A DNA stretch of 64,000 bases from Hyphomicrobium sp. Its GTDB lineage: Bacteria; Pseudomonadota; Alphaproteobacteria; Rhizobiales; Hyphomicrobiaceae. A program made the position numbers and the translations under genes. The stretch is taken from assembly GCA_022844105.1 (NCBI GenBank), contig JALHMJ010000010.1, positions 1 through 64,000 of the forward strand. Reading direction: 5' to 3'. Shown one piece after another: positions 34,160-43,121 of this stretch; the first letter of the stretch is position 1, and each line of letters starts with the position of its first letter. The notes beneath the pieces are model-generated. The model ran no database searches. It was not told the DNA's origin and saw nothing but the letters and a program-made list of their open reading frames with translations.

Positions 34160-35074
34160 ATGAGTGACGTGGGCGCCGCAATGGGAAAGGTGGTAGCGAG
34201 AAGCGCTGCACCGCCGATGCGTGCCCGCCGCCCGATGCTCGGCAGATATACGGGCCAGGCATTTGCGATCGTAACGCTATCCGCCGGCCTCTTTGGCCTC
34301 GTCTGGCTCTACGGCAGTGCGCTTCGCGATCCGCGCTATCTCGATGGGTGGATTCTTGCCGGCGGCATGATCCTGCAGCTCGGCTTTCATATTGCGGTCA
34401 AGTCGGGCGGCCTTTCGCCAAAGTCCGCGGTGCGCTGGCGCAAAGTCCACGTCCTTCTCGGCTACTTGCTGATCGCCGCATTCGCATCTCATTGCGATCT
34501 TTCACTGCCTGAAACTGCGCTCGAATGGATGTTGTGGACGGGGTTCGTGCTGGTCACGCTCAGCGGTGTGCTCGGCGCATACTTGGCGTGGTCGGTGAAG
34601 GTCAGAGGAATTGTCGATGAACGCACGGCGTTTGAACGCATTCCCGAACAACGCGCCGAACTGGCGCGCAAACTGCAAACACTTGTGACCAGGGCCGATC
34701 CGGCCAGCGCCGCGCTGGGTCTGCCAGTTCCGCCGCACGATGCCTGGATCATGGATCTCTACACCACCCACCTGCGCGATTTTTTCGCCGGCCAGCGCAA
34801 TGTCTCGGCCCATCTGGTTCGGTCCCAGGGGCCGCTGAAGCAACTGACCGGTGAGATCGAAGATCTGGCCCGCTACGTGGATCCGCAAAGCAAGGACAAG
34901 CTGACCGCCATCCGGGAACTGGTTGTCGAAAAGGACCGGCTTGATTTCGCCTGCGTTCAGCAATCTCTGACCCGCGGCCTCTTTTTCGTACACGTCCCCG
35001 TCACCTACGCGCTCATCGTACTTTCGATTTTGCACGTGGTCGTCGCCTACGCCTACGCGTCGGGGGTTTGGTGA
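34160..35074 (+). CDS. Membrane protein with cytochrome-b-like paired histidines
   Basis: 304 residues from ATG 34160 (an ATG at 34142 would add six). Five membrane segments; numbering from 34142: about 39-58, 69-87, 102-120, 126-149 and 281-304. H103 and H117 lie on helix three, H284 and H298 on helix five, each pair 14 residues apart, as in the haem-b helices B and D of cytochrome b. H83 is a further candidate. A soluble helical domain of about 130 residues fills the gap. No family was recognised. It probably links the quinone pool to the flanking multihaem cytochromes. Its stop shares one base with the next start (TGATG). Confidence 0.7.
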   Translation: MSDVGAAMGKVVARSAAPPMRARRPMLGRYTGQAFAIVTLSAGLFGLVWLYGSALRDPRYLDGWILAGGMILQLGFHIAVKSGGLSPKSAVRWRKVHVLLGYLLIAAFASHCDLSLPETALEWMLWTGFVLVTLSGVLGAYLAWSVKVRGIVDERTAFERIPEQRAELARKLQTLVTRADPASAALGLPVPPHDAWIMDLYTTHLRDFFAGQRNVSAHLVRSQGPLKQLTGEIEDLARYVDPQSKDKLTAIRELVVEKDRLDFACVQQSLTRGLFFVHVPVTYALIVLSILHVVVAYAYASGVW

Positions 35075-37410
35075 TGCTGAAGCTGAGGCGCGATACGGCC
35101 GCACAGTTGCTGGCGCTCGTGACGCTCCTTGGAGTGGCGATGGCGTTTTATTTTTCCGCCGGCACAAGGTTTCTGATGCCCGGTCCGATGACGAGTGCGC
35201 ACGGCGGCATCGAAGCGTGCAGCGCGTGTCATACGAAAAGTGGCACCGGAAAGCTCGGCTGGGTCCACGGGCTTGTCGCCGGTGATCCACGCGCCGACAG
35301 CAAAGCCTGCCTGACGTGTCACAAGATGCCCGACACCGCGTTCAATGCCCACGGCGCATCGGCGGACCGTCTGCAAGAGAGCACAATACGATTGACGAAG
35401 ATCGCCGCCGGGCGAGCGCTGCCTCCGTCCGCTCGGGCCCAGAGCGTCGCGTTTCCGATGCAGGATGTCGTCTCAGGCGGCCTGTTCTGCGCAACGTGTC
35501 ACCAAGAACATCAGGGCGGCAAATTTGATCTGAAGCGGATATCAGACGAGCAGTGCCGCTCGTGCCATGTGGTCAAGTTCGACAGCTTCGACGGCAGCCA
35601 CCCGAATTTCGACACGTATCCGTTCAAGACGCGCACGCCGATCATCTACGATCACGCGGGTCACTTCGGGAAGCACTATCCGGAAATTGCCAAGAAGGAG
35701 CCGGACAAACGAATTCCAGAAACGTGCGCCAGTTGCCACGATAGCCGCGCGGACAAGCGCGTCATGTCCGTCATGCCATTCGAGCAAGTTTGCGCGGGTT
35801 GCCACCTCGACCAGATCACCGGCAAAACCCGCGCCAGCGGCCCTAAGGGCGTGGCCTTCCTGTCGCTACCCGGTCTCGATCTTGAAACCTTGGCCAAGAA
35901 AAAGGCTCCACTCGGTGAGTGGCCGGATTCGGATGCCGCGCTGACGCCGTTCATGAAAGTCATGATCGGCCGCAACGACAAGGGCCGCGCGCTGATGGCA
36001 TCGGTCGCGAACGTGAATCTGCAGGACCTGAGCACCGCCAGTGACGATCAGATCAAAACGGTGACGGATCTCGCCTGGGAGATCAAGCGGCTCGTGCATG
36101 CACTGATCTCGGGCAAAGCTTCCGATGTGCTCGCCGATCTCAATATCGCAACAGGCGCAAAGTTGAGCCCGTCGCTGGTCGCTGACCTGACCGCAAGTCT
36201 GCCACGCGACGTCATTTTAGGTGCCCAACAGGAGTGGCTGCCGAATTTGGCGCAGGAAATTACAGGCGGTCCGATTTCGCCGGCCGCCGCTGCCGCCAAG
36301 GCTCAGAGCAATCAGAGCCCGCCCGTCGCGGACGAACCACCGCCCCCGGAAGCGCAGCAAAGTGACGCCGTATCCGAGCCCGTCGCGACCGACACGGAAG
36401 CTGAGCCCGAAGGCGACGGCAAAGTCGCGGCCAACAAGGTCAAGCTCGACCCGCCGACGTGCGTGCTGCGCGTCCTGGGCGCTTGCGTGATGTTCAAGGA
36501 CCCAAACGCGACGGTGCCCCCACCCGACAGCGCGAACGACACGGCTGGTGCGGCAGACAATACCGAGAGCGGACCAGTGCCGTCGACGGCGCGCACTTTA
36601 TCTGAACCGATGCGCGCCGGTCTTGGCGACGTCGTGCCGGCCGCAAGCCCTGAACGCACTGAAAAAGTCAGCGACAAAAAAGATGATCTGCTGTTTCCGA
36701 CCGATGAAGAACGTCGCGAGTTGACGGAACGGAGAAAGGCCGCGGGATCAACCGCCCGACCGGCGCTCGGTACGGCCGGTGGGGGAGCGGTGTCGGCCAC
36801 GGAAGGATCGCCAGTTGACGGTGGCGCCCCGATGATCGCAATTGATAGCGGTGTTGATCCCGAAAGCTGGGCTGAGTACGGCGGCTGGTATCGCCAAGAC
36901 TTTGCCATTTCCTACAGGCCGATCGGGCACAAGGACAAGTTTCTCTATTCCTGGCTTTTCCTGACTGGACCGCAGGCGCCGAAAGGGTCCACGAGCCCGG
37001 CCGCGGCCGTGTTTGATGTTCTCACGAGCAAAGACGCGCAAGGCGCATGCACGAAGTGTCATTCCGTCGATGACATCGCCGGCAAAGGGCGCGCGGTCAA
37101 TTTTTCTCAACCCTCGGCGCAAAGCAAAAAAGGTCGCTTCACCAATTTTATCCATGAGCCCCATTTGGGCATGACCGACGAACGGGGTTGCCTGACGTGC
37201 CACAGCCTCGAAAAAGGTCAGCCCTACCTCAAGAGCTACGAGCAAGGCGACGCACGCACATTCGTGCCCGCTTTCGGCGCGATCAAGAAAGACGTCTGCC
37301 AGACCTGTCACACCAGCAGCAAGGCGCGCCAGGACTGCCTCCTCTGCCACAAGTATCATATCGACGGCGCCGTCACGCCGGTGATGTCGACGAAGCTGCG
37401 TGCGCCATGA
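35074..37410 (+). CDS. Membrane-anchored decahaem cytochrome c, two modules
   Basis: 778 residues from ATG 35074. An uncleaved-looking membrane segment (about 10-30) anchors it facing the periplasm. Six CXXCH sites form the first module (49, 79, 139, 161, 218, 240) and four the second (659, 706, 742, 755). They are joined by a helical stretch and a long Pro/Ala/Glu/Asp-rich linker (about 405-590). The haem pairing (short-spaced CXXCH with interspersed H) is cytochrome c3/c7-like. The flexible linker would let the distal module reach across the periplasm. It is coupled to the haem-b gene. It is not a PioA/MtrA type, which is shorter and carries its ten haems without such a break. Confidence 0.85.
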   Translation: MLKLRRDTAAQLLALVTLLGVAMAFYFSAGTRFLMPGPMTSAHGGIEACSACHTKSGTGKLGWVHGLVAGDPRADSKACLTCHKMPDTAFNAHGASADRLQESTIRLTKIAAGRALPPSARAQSVAFPMQDVVSGGLFCATCHQEHQGGKFDLKRISDEQCRSCHVVKFDSFDGSHPNFDTYPFKTRTPIIYDHAGHFGKHYPEIAKKEPDKRIPETCASCHDSRADKRVMSVMPFEQVCAGCHLDQITGKTRASGPKGVAFLSLPGLDLETLAKKKAPLGEWPDSDAALTPFMKVMIGRNDKGRALMASVANVNLQDLSTASDDQIKTVTDLAWEIKRLVHALISGKASDVLADLNIATGAKLSPSLVADLTASLPRDVILGAQQEWLPNLAQEITGGPISPAAAAAKAQSNQSPPVADEPPPPEAQQSDAVSEPVATDTEAEPEGDGKVAANKVKLDPPTCVLRVLGACVMFKDPNATVPPPDSANDTAGAADNTESGPVPSTARTLSEPMRAGLGDVVPAASPERTEKVSDKKDDLLFPTDEERRELTERRKAAGSTARPALGTAGGGAVSATEGSPVDGGAPMIAIDSGVDPESWAEYGGWYRQDFAISYRPIGHKDKFLYSWLFLTGPQAPKGSTSPAAAVFDVLTSKDAQGACTKCHSVDDIAGKGRAVNFSQPSAQSKKGRFTNFIHEPHLGMTDERGCLTCHSLEKGQPYLKSYEQGDARTFVPAFGAIKKDVCQTCHTSSKARQDCLLCHKYHIDGAVTPVMSTKLRAP

Positions 37411-37447
37411 TCACGAAGCCGAGCAACTGAAAGAGTGAGGATTGACC

Positions 37448-38038
37448 ATGACAGAGCTTCACGTCCCGGCGATCATCGGCACCGCAGCTACGATGCTGGC
37501 GCTGGTCCTCTTGCTGTTGCGATCCCCAGATCGTGGCCGCCGCGTCGTGACGACGCTCGCCGGGCGCTGGGTCGCGGCGGGGTCGCCGATCGCCGGTGTC
37601 ACCTTGGCGGCGCTCACGGCGCTGGCGATATCCTGCTTTGCGCAAGTAACGACAACCGGCGGCATTGCCGCTTCAAGTCCGCCAGCCGGCCCTGAGGTTC
37701 ACGCGGCCCTGGCGGGCGGTGACGGCGCCGATCCTGATCTGGCATCACTGAGCGCCTATGCGAATACAATCGACGGCGCATCGCCCGCTGGTCCACCCGC
37801 TGCGAGGCCAGCCAACATGCCCGACGTTGACGCGATGATCGGCAAACTGGCCGCTCGCCTTGAGCAGGAACCGGGGGATGCCAAGGGTTGGCGGATGCTC
37901 GGCTGGTCTTATTTGAACACCGACCGGCCGGCGGAAGCGGCCAAGGCCTATCAAAAGGCCCTTGCGATCGAGCCAGACGATCAGGACAGCGATCGTGGCC
38001 TGAAAGCCGCAAATGCCGCGCTCGTGAGCCGAAAGTAA
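37448..38038 (+). CDS. CcmI/CycH-like TPR membrane protein
   Basis: 196 residues from ATG 37448. Two N-terminal membrane segments (about 8-25 and 48-66) are followed by a periplasmic Ala/Pro-rich stretch and a TPR unit: IGKLAARLEQEPGDAKGWRMLGWSYL, then AAKAYQKALAIEPDD (shown in parts of 20 or fewer: GKLAARLEQEPGDAKGW, RMLGWSYL). The region matches the C-terminal part of CcmI/CycH, which holds apocytochrome c for haem attachment. It is shorter than full CcmI. Last in the operon, it may serve as a dedicated apocytochrome chaperone for the multihaem proteins. Confidence 0.75.
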   Translation: MTELHVPAIIGTAATMLALVLLLLRSPDRGRRVVTTLAGRWVAAGSPIAGVTLAALTALAISCFAQVTTTGGIAASSPPAGPEVHAALAGGDGADPDLASLSAYANTIDGASPAGPPAARPANMPDVDAMIGKLAARLEQEPGDAKGWRMLGWSYLNTDRPAEAAKAYQKALAIEPDDQDSDRGLKAANAALVSRK

Positions 38039-38080
38039 ACGCTCCGACAACGGTGGATGCCGTTGGACGCCCATCTTGAG

Positions 38081-38106
38081 GCTTCGATAGGCTTTCCCTA
38101 TCAAGC
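38081..38106 (+). promoter_or_regulatory. Inverted repeat between the cytochrome operon and fds operon
   Basis: GATAGG (38086-38091) and CCTATC (38097-38102) around a 5-nt loop, extended by GCTT/AAGC with a one-base bulge. It lies 43 bp after the CcmI-like stop and 89 bp before fdsG. It could be a terminator of the first operon or an operator of the second. Confidence 0.4.
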
Positions 38107-38194
38107 GACGGATCACGGGCCTTGAACCTTGGGGCCGGCTGTCGCCATAGCTATATGCAAATCATCCATAATGCTGAGCGGGAGGCCGATCCGA

Positions 38195-38668
38195 ATGACT
38201 GTGCATGAGCCCTGGAGCGAGGAACGTACGCGTTCCATCGTCGCCGCCCATACACATCTGGAAGGCCCGATGATGCCGATCCTGCATGCGGTTCAGGAGG
38301 CGTTCGGCTTCGTGCCGGAAGCAGCCGTCCCAGTCATCGCTCACGAATTGAACCTGAGCCGCGCCGAAGTCCATGGCGTGATCACCTTCTATCACGACTT
38401 CCGCCGCCAGCCGGCCGGCCAGACCGTGCTCAAGGTATGCCGCGCGGAAGCCTGCCAATCGATGGGTTGCGAGAGCCTCGTCAAACACGCCGAGGATCGG
38501 CTTGGCATCGCCTGCGGCGAAACCACGGCCGACGGTCGCGTGACTTTCGAAACCATCTACTGCCTTGGCCTTTGCGCAACAGCTCCTTCGGCAATGGTCG
38601 ACGGACAGATTATCGGCCGCCTGGATACGGCAAAACTCGACAAGATCCTTGCGGAGGCCGGCGCATGA
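38195..38668 (+). CDS. fdsG: NAD-dependent formate dehydrogenase, gamma subunit
   Basis: 157 residues from ATG 38195, with GGGAGG at 38180-38185. A NuoE-like thioredoxin-fold [2Fe-2S] protein; cluster cysteines are in CRAEACQSMGC and YCLGLC. It passes electrons between FdsA and the FMN subunit FdsB in the soluble (FdsABG) formate:NAD+ oxidoreductase. Its stop overlaps the fdsB start (ATGA). Confidence 0.95.
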   Translation: MTVHEPWSEERTRSIVAAHTHLEGPMMPILHAVQEAFGFVPEAAVPVIAHELNLSRAEVHGVITFYHDFRRQPAGQTVLKVCRAEACQSMGCESLVKHAEDRLGIACGETTADGRVTFETIYCLGLCATAPSAMVDGQIIGRLDTAKLDKILAEAGA

Positions 38669-40236
38669 CGATTAGAATTTTCATTCCCCGTGATGCCGCC
38701 GCCGTAGCCTGTGGTGCCGACGCTGTCGTGGCCGCCGTGCAGCAGGCCGCCCAGAAGGCGAAGCTCGCCGTTGAGATCGTTCGCAACGGTTCGCGTGGGA
38801 TGCTCTGGATCGAGCCGTTGATGGAAGTCGAGGATGCGGGCGTGCGCTACGCCTTCGGTCCGATGACGACGGCTGATGCAACCAAGATCGTTGCGTCACT
38901 CACCAAGGCAGGTGCTGCAAAAATCAAGCACCCGCTCGCGTTGGGTCCGACGGAAGAGATCCCGTTTTTCAAGAAGCAGACACGGCTCACGTTTGCCCGC
39001 TGCGGACTGACTGACCCCGTTTCGCTCGCCGATTACAAAGCCCATGGCGGCTATAAAGGTCTCGAACGTGCGTTGGCCGTTGGACCGATGGGGATCGTCG
39101 ACGAAGTGACGAAATCGGGCTTGCGCGGCCGCGGCGGCGCCGGCTTCCCAACCGGCATCAAGTGGAAGACGGTCCACGACACCCCGATGGGCCAGCAGAA
39201 GTACATCGTCTGCAATGCCGACGAAGGCGATAGCGGCACCTTCGCCGACCGCATGATCATGGAAGGCGATCCCTTCGTTCTGATCGAAGGGATGACGATC
39301 GCTGGCATCGCCGTCGGCGCCACCAAAGGCTATATCTACCTGCGCTCGGAGTACCCGCACGCCGAGATCGCTCTCAATCAAGCGATTGGACATGCACGCG
39401 CTGCTGGCCTGCTTGGACCTACGGTGGCGGGCTCACCGCACGCATTCGATCTCGAAGTTCGCATGGGCGCGGGGGCCTATGTCTGCGGCGAGGAAACCTC
39501 GCTTTTGGAAAGCCTGGAAGGCAAGCGCGGTCTCGTACGCGCCAAGCCACCGCTTCCGGCCCACAAGGGTCTGTTTGGTCAGCCGACCGTTATCAACAAC
39601 GTCTTGTCGCTCTCTGCGGTGCCGTTCATTCTGTCCGATGGCGCGACGGCGTATTTCGATTACGGCATGGGCCGCTCGCGCGGCACGATGCCCATCCAGC
39701 TCGCCGGCAACATCAAGCATGGCGGCCTGTTCGAGACGGCCTTCGGCATCACGCTTGGCGAACTCGTCGATGACATCGGCGGCGGCACGTATTCCGGCCG
39801 CCCCGTGAAAGCCGTGCAGGTTGGCGGGCCGCTGGGCGCCTACTTCCCCCGCGGCTACTTTGACACTCCCTTCGATTACGAAGCCTTTGCCGCGCGTGAC
39901 GGCCTGATCGGACACGCCGGCGTTGTGGTGTTCGACGAAACGGCGAATATGGCCAAGCAGGCGCGATTCGCCTTTCACTTCTGCGCCGCGGAAAGTTGCG
40001 GCAAGTGCACGCCGTGCCGGATCGGAGCGGTGCGCGGGCGCGAAACGATGGACAAGATTATCGCCGGCCACGATACGCAGGCCAACCTCGCCGTCGTCGA
40101 GGACCTCTGCAACACGATGAAGTTCGGTTCGCTGTGCGCGTTGGGCGGCTTCACGCCGTATCCCGTGTCGAGCGCGCTCAATCATTTCCCTGAAGATTTC
40201 GGCCGGGTGCAAAAGCTGCCCGTCGCCGCGGAGTGA
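38665..40236 (+). CDS. fdsB: NAD-dependent formate dehydrogenase, beta (diaphorase) subunit
   Basis: 523 residues from ATG 38665, overlapping fdsG by 4 bp. NuoF-like: an N-terminal thioredoxin-like part, the FMN/NADH site GLRGRGGAGFPTG, CNADEGDSGTFADR, and the [4Fe-4S] motif ESCGKCTPCRIG. It is the site where NAD+ is reduced with electrons from formate. It works in the cytosol with FdsG and FdsA. Confidence 0.96.
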   Translation: MTIRIFIPRDAAAVACGADAVVAAVQQAAQKAKLAVEIVRNGSRGMLWIEPLMEVEDAGVRYAFGPMTTADATKIVASLTKAGAAKIKHPLALGPTEEIPFFKKQTRLTFARCGLTDPVSLADYKAHGGYKGLERALAVGPMGIVDEVTKSGLRGRGGAGFPTGIKWKTVHDTPMGQQKYIVCNADEGDSGTFADRMIMEGDPFVLIEGMTIAGIAVGATKGYIYLRSEYPHAEIALNQAIGHARAAGLLGPTVAGSPHAFDLEVRMGAGAYVCGEETSLLESLEGKRGLVRAKPPLPAHKGLFGQPTVINNVLSLSAVPFILSDGATAYFDYGMGRSRGTMPIQLAGNIKHGGLFETAFGITLGELVDDIGGGTYSGRPVKAVQVGGPLGAYFPRGYFDTPFDYEAFAARDGLIGHAGVVVFDETANMAKQARFAFHFCAAESCGKCTPCRIGAVRGRETMDKIIAGHDTQANLAVVEDLCNTMKFGSLCALGGFTPYPVSSALNHFPEDFGRVQKLPVAAE

Positions 40237-40241
40237 GATCC

Positions 40242-43118
40242 ATGACGCTGATCAAAGAAATCGACTACGGAACCAAAGCCTCCTCGTCGGAGCAGATGGT
40301 CACGCTGACGATCGACGGCGTTGAAGTGTCCGTACCCGCCGGCACGTCAATCATGCGCGCGGCGATGGAGATCGGCACCACGATCCCCAAGCTCTGCGCA
40401 ACCGACATGCTGGACAGCTTCGGCTCCTGCCGCCTCTGTCTTGTCGAAATCGAAGGCCGCAACGGGACGCCCGCATCGTGCACCACGCCGGTCGCCCCCG
40501 GCATCAAGGTCAAGACGCAGACCCCGCGCCTGAAGAACATCCGCAAGGGCGTGATGGAGCTTTACATCTCCGATCACCCCCTCGACTGCCTGACCTGCGC
40601 TGCGAACGGCGACTGTGAGTTGCAGGACATGGCCGGCGCCGTCGGTCTGCGCGACGTGCGCTACGGTTATCAAGGCGAGAACCATGTGTTCGATCAGGTT
40701 GCCGCGCGCGAAAATCCGCTGTTCCTCAAGAAGGACACGTCGAACCCTTACTTCACCTACGATGCGTCCAAGTGCATCGTCTGCAATCGCTGTGTGCGTG
40801 CCTGCGAGGAAGTGCAAGGCACGTTCGCGCTGACGATTTCGGGCCGCGGCTTCGACAGCCGCGTGTCCGCCGGCATGGACGAAGACTTTCTGAGTTCCGA
40901 GTGCGTGTCCTGCGGCGCCTGCGTGCAGGCTTGCCCCACGGCAACGCTGTCGGAAAAGAGCCTGATTGAAATCGGCCAGCCTGAGCATTCGGAAATCACG
41001 ACCTGCGCTTATTGCGGCGTCGGTTGCTCGTTCAAGGCCGAGATGCGCGGCGAAGAAGTCGTGCGCATGGTGCCGTGGAAGGACGGCAAGGCCAACCGCG
41101 GCCACTCTTGCGTCAAGGGCCGCTTTGCCTACGGCTACACCACGCACCGCGATCGCATCCTGAAGCCCATGGTGCGCGACAAGATCACAGACCCCTGGCG
41201 CGAGACCACCTGGGAAGAAGCAGTCGAGCGCGTTGCGTCCGAATTCCGCCGCGTGCAAACGCAGTTCGGTCGCGGTTCCGTGGGCGGCATCACGTCGTCG
41301 CGCTGCACGAACGAAGATATCTTTGTCGTCCAGAAGCTGATCCGCCAAGGCTTTGGCGTCAACAATGTCGATACCTGCGCCCGCGTTTGCCATTCGCCAA
41401 CGGGTTATGGCCTGAAGTCGACCTTTGGTGAATCGGCCGGTACGCAGGATTTCGACTCGGTCGAACATTCCGACGTCATTCTCCTGATCGGCGCCAACCC
41501 GACCGACGGTCACCCGGTATTTGCAAGCCGCATGAAAGCGCGCCTGCGTGCCGGCGCCAAGCTCATCGTCGCCGACCCGCGCCGCACCGATATCGTGCGC
41601 TCGCCGCACATCGAAGCCGCGCATCATCTCGCTCTGCAGCCCGGCTCCAACGTCGCGCTGCTGACGTCGATGGCGCACGTGATTGTCACCGAAGGGCTCA
41701 TCGACGAGACATTCGTGCGCGAGCGCTGCGACTGGGCCGAGTTCCAGGAGTGGGCCGCCTTCGTCGCCGAGCCGCGCAATTCGCCCGAATCCATGCAGCC
41801 CTACACCGGCGTCGATGCGGGCGAGATCCGCGCCGCTGCCAAGCTGTTCGCCACCGGCGGCAATGCAGCGATTTATTACGGTCTCGGCGTCACCGAGCAC
41901 AGCCAGGGGTCGACCACGGTGATGGCGATTGCCAACCTCGCCATGGCGACCGGCAACATCGGCCGTCCCGGCGTCGGCGTGAACCCGCTCCGCGGCCAGA
42001 ACAATGTGCAGGGCGCCTGTGACATGGGCTCATTCCCGCACGAATTGACCGCCTATCGTCATGTGTCGGATGCTTCCGCCCGCGCCCTGTTTGAAAGCGC
42101 CTGGCAGTGCAAGATCGATCCGGAACCGGGCCTGCGCATTCCCAACATGCTCGACGCGGCAGTCGAGGGATCGTTCAAGGCGCTCTACATCCAGGGCGAG
42201 GACATTCTGCAGTCCGACCCCGATACGCATCACGTTTCGGCGGGTCTTGCCGCGATGGAATGCGTGGTCGTGCAGGATCTCTTCCTCAATGAAACCGCCA
42301 ACTATGCGCACGTTTTCTTGCCCGGCTGCACGTTCCTGGAAAAGGACGGCACTTTCACCAACGCCGAGCGCCGCGTCCAGCGTGTCACCAAGGTCATGAC
42401 GCCGAAGAATGGCTATGGCGATTGGGAAGTCACACAGCTGATCGCCAACAAGCTGGGCCTCGGCTGGAATTACGTCCATCCGTCAGAGATCATGGCCGAG
42501 ATTGCCGCCCTGACCCCGACCTTCGCCGGCGTGACCTACGAGAAGCTCGCCGAGCATGGGTCGGTCCAGTGGCCGTGCAACGAAGATCACCCGCTCGGCT
42601 ACCCGGTCATGCATACCGACGAGTTCACACGTGGACGCGGCCGCTTCATGCTGACCGAATACGTGCCGACCGATGAGCGCACCGGCGCACGCTATCCGCT
42701 GATCCTGACCACCGGGCGCATCCTTTCGCAATACAATGTCGGCGCGCAGACGCGGCGGACGAGCAATGTCGTGTGGCACGAAGAAGATAGGCTTGAGATC
42801 AACCCTCACGATGCCGAACAGCGCGGCGTCAAGGATGGGGATTGGGTCACGGTGCGCAGCCGTGCCGGCGAGACGGCGCTGCGTGCACTCATCACCGATC
42901 GTGTGGCGGCAGGCGTTGTCTACACGACCTTCCATCATCCGCTGACGCAGGCGAACGTCATCACCACCGACTTCTCGGATTGGGCGACGAACTGCCCCGA
43001 GTTCAAGGTGACGGCGGTGCAGGTCGCGCCGTCGAACGGACCGACGGACTATCAGAAGAAATACATGGACTTTGCTGATCAGAGCCGCCGCATCGCGCCG
43101 GCCGAAGCGGCGGAGTAA
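40242..43118 (+). CDS. fdsA: NAD-dependent formate dehydrogenase, catalytic alpha subunit
   Basis: 958 residues from ATG 40242. Cluster sites in order: a plant-type [2Fe-2S] (DSFGSCRLC), a His-Cys3 [4Fe-4S] (DHPLDCLTC...GDC), two ferredoxin-like [4Fe-4S] (CIVCNRCVRAC; CVSCGACVQAC), and the catalytic-domain [4Fe-4S] (CAYCGVGC). The Mo/W ligand is cysteine 383 in RVCHSPTGYG, encoded by TGC, so not selenocysteine. It binds bis-MGD and oxidises formate to CO2 (reversible in close relatives). The length is normal for FdsA. Confidence 0.97.
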   Translation: MTLIKEIDYGTKASSSEQMVTLTIDGVEVSVPAGTSIMRAAMEIGTTIPKLCATDMLDSFGSCRLCLVEIEGRNGTPASCTTPVAPGIKVKTQTPRLKNIRKGVMELYISDHPLDCLTCAANGDCELQDMAGAVGLRDVRYGYQGENHVFDQVAARENPLFLKKDTSNPYFTYDASKCIVCNRCVRACEEVQGTFALTISGRGFDSRVSAGMDEDFLSSECVSCGACVQACPTATLSEKSLIEIGQPEHSEITTCAYCGVGCSFKAEMRGEEVVRMVPWKDGKANRGHSCVKGRFAYGYTTHRDRILKPMVRDKITDPWRETTWEEAVERVASEFRRVQTQFGRGSVGGITSSRCTNEDIFVVQKLIRQGFGVNNVDTCARVCHSPTGYGLKSTFGESAGTQDFDSVEHSDVILLIGANPTDGHPVFASRMKARLRAGAKLIVADPRRTDIVRSPHIEAAHHLALQPGSNVALLTSMAHVIVTEGLIDETFVRERCDWAEFQEWAAFVAEPRNSPESMQPYTGVDAGEIRAAAKLFATGGNAAIYYGLGVTEHSQGSTTVMAIANLAMATGNIGRPGVGVNPLRGQNNVQGACDMGSFPHELTAYRHVSDASARALFESAWQCKIDPEPGLRIPNMLDAAVEGSFKALYIQGEDILQSDPDTHHVSAGLAAMECVVVQDLFLNETANYAHVFLPGCTFLEKDGTFTNAERRVQRVTKVMTPKNGYGDWEVTQLIANKLGLGWNYVHPSEIMAEIAALTPTFAGVTYEKLAEHGSVQWPCNEDHPLGYPVMHTDEFTRGRGRFMLTEYVPTDERTGARYPLILTTGRILSQYNVGAQTRRTSNVVWHEEDRLEINPHDAEQRGVKDGDWVTVRSRAGETALRALITDRVAAGVVYTTFHHPLTQANVITTDFSDWATNCPEFKVTAVQVAPSNGPTDYQKKYMDFADQSRRIAPAEAAE

Positions 43119-43121
43119 CCG

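Noticed and set aside
27819-37410. PioAB, MtoAB or Mtr iron-oxidation/reduction genes
   Set aside because: The decahaem protein is membrane-anchored with a 6+4 split and linker, the barrel is smaller than PioB/MtrB, and no HiPIP (PioC) is present, so those names are not supported.
41388-41390. Possible selenocysteine in formate dehydrogenase
   Set aside because: The Mo-ligand codon is TGC (cysteine), not TGA, and no selenium-insertion hairpin is needed.
40347-41900. 517-codon minus-strand open frame
   Set aside because: It runs antisense to the clearly identified fdsA gene. High G+C creates long shadow frames.
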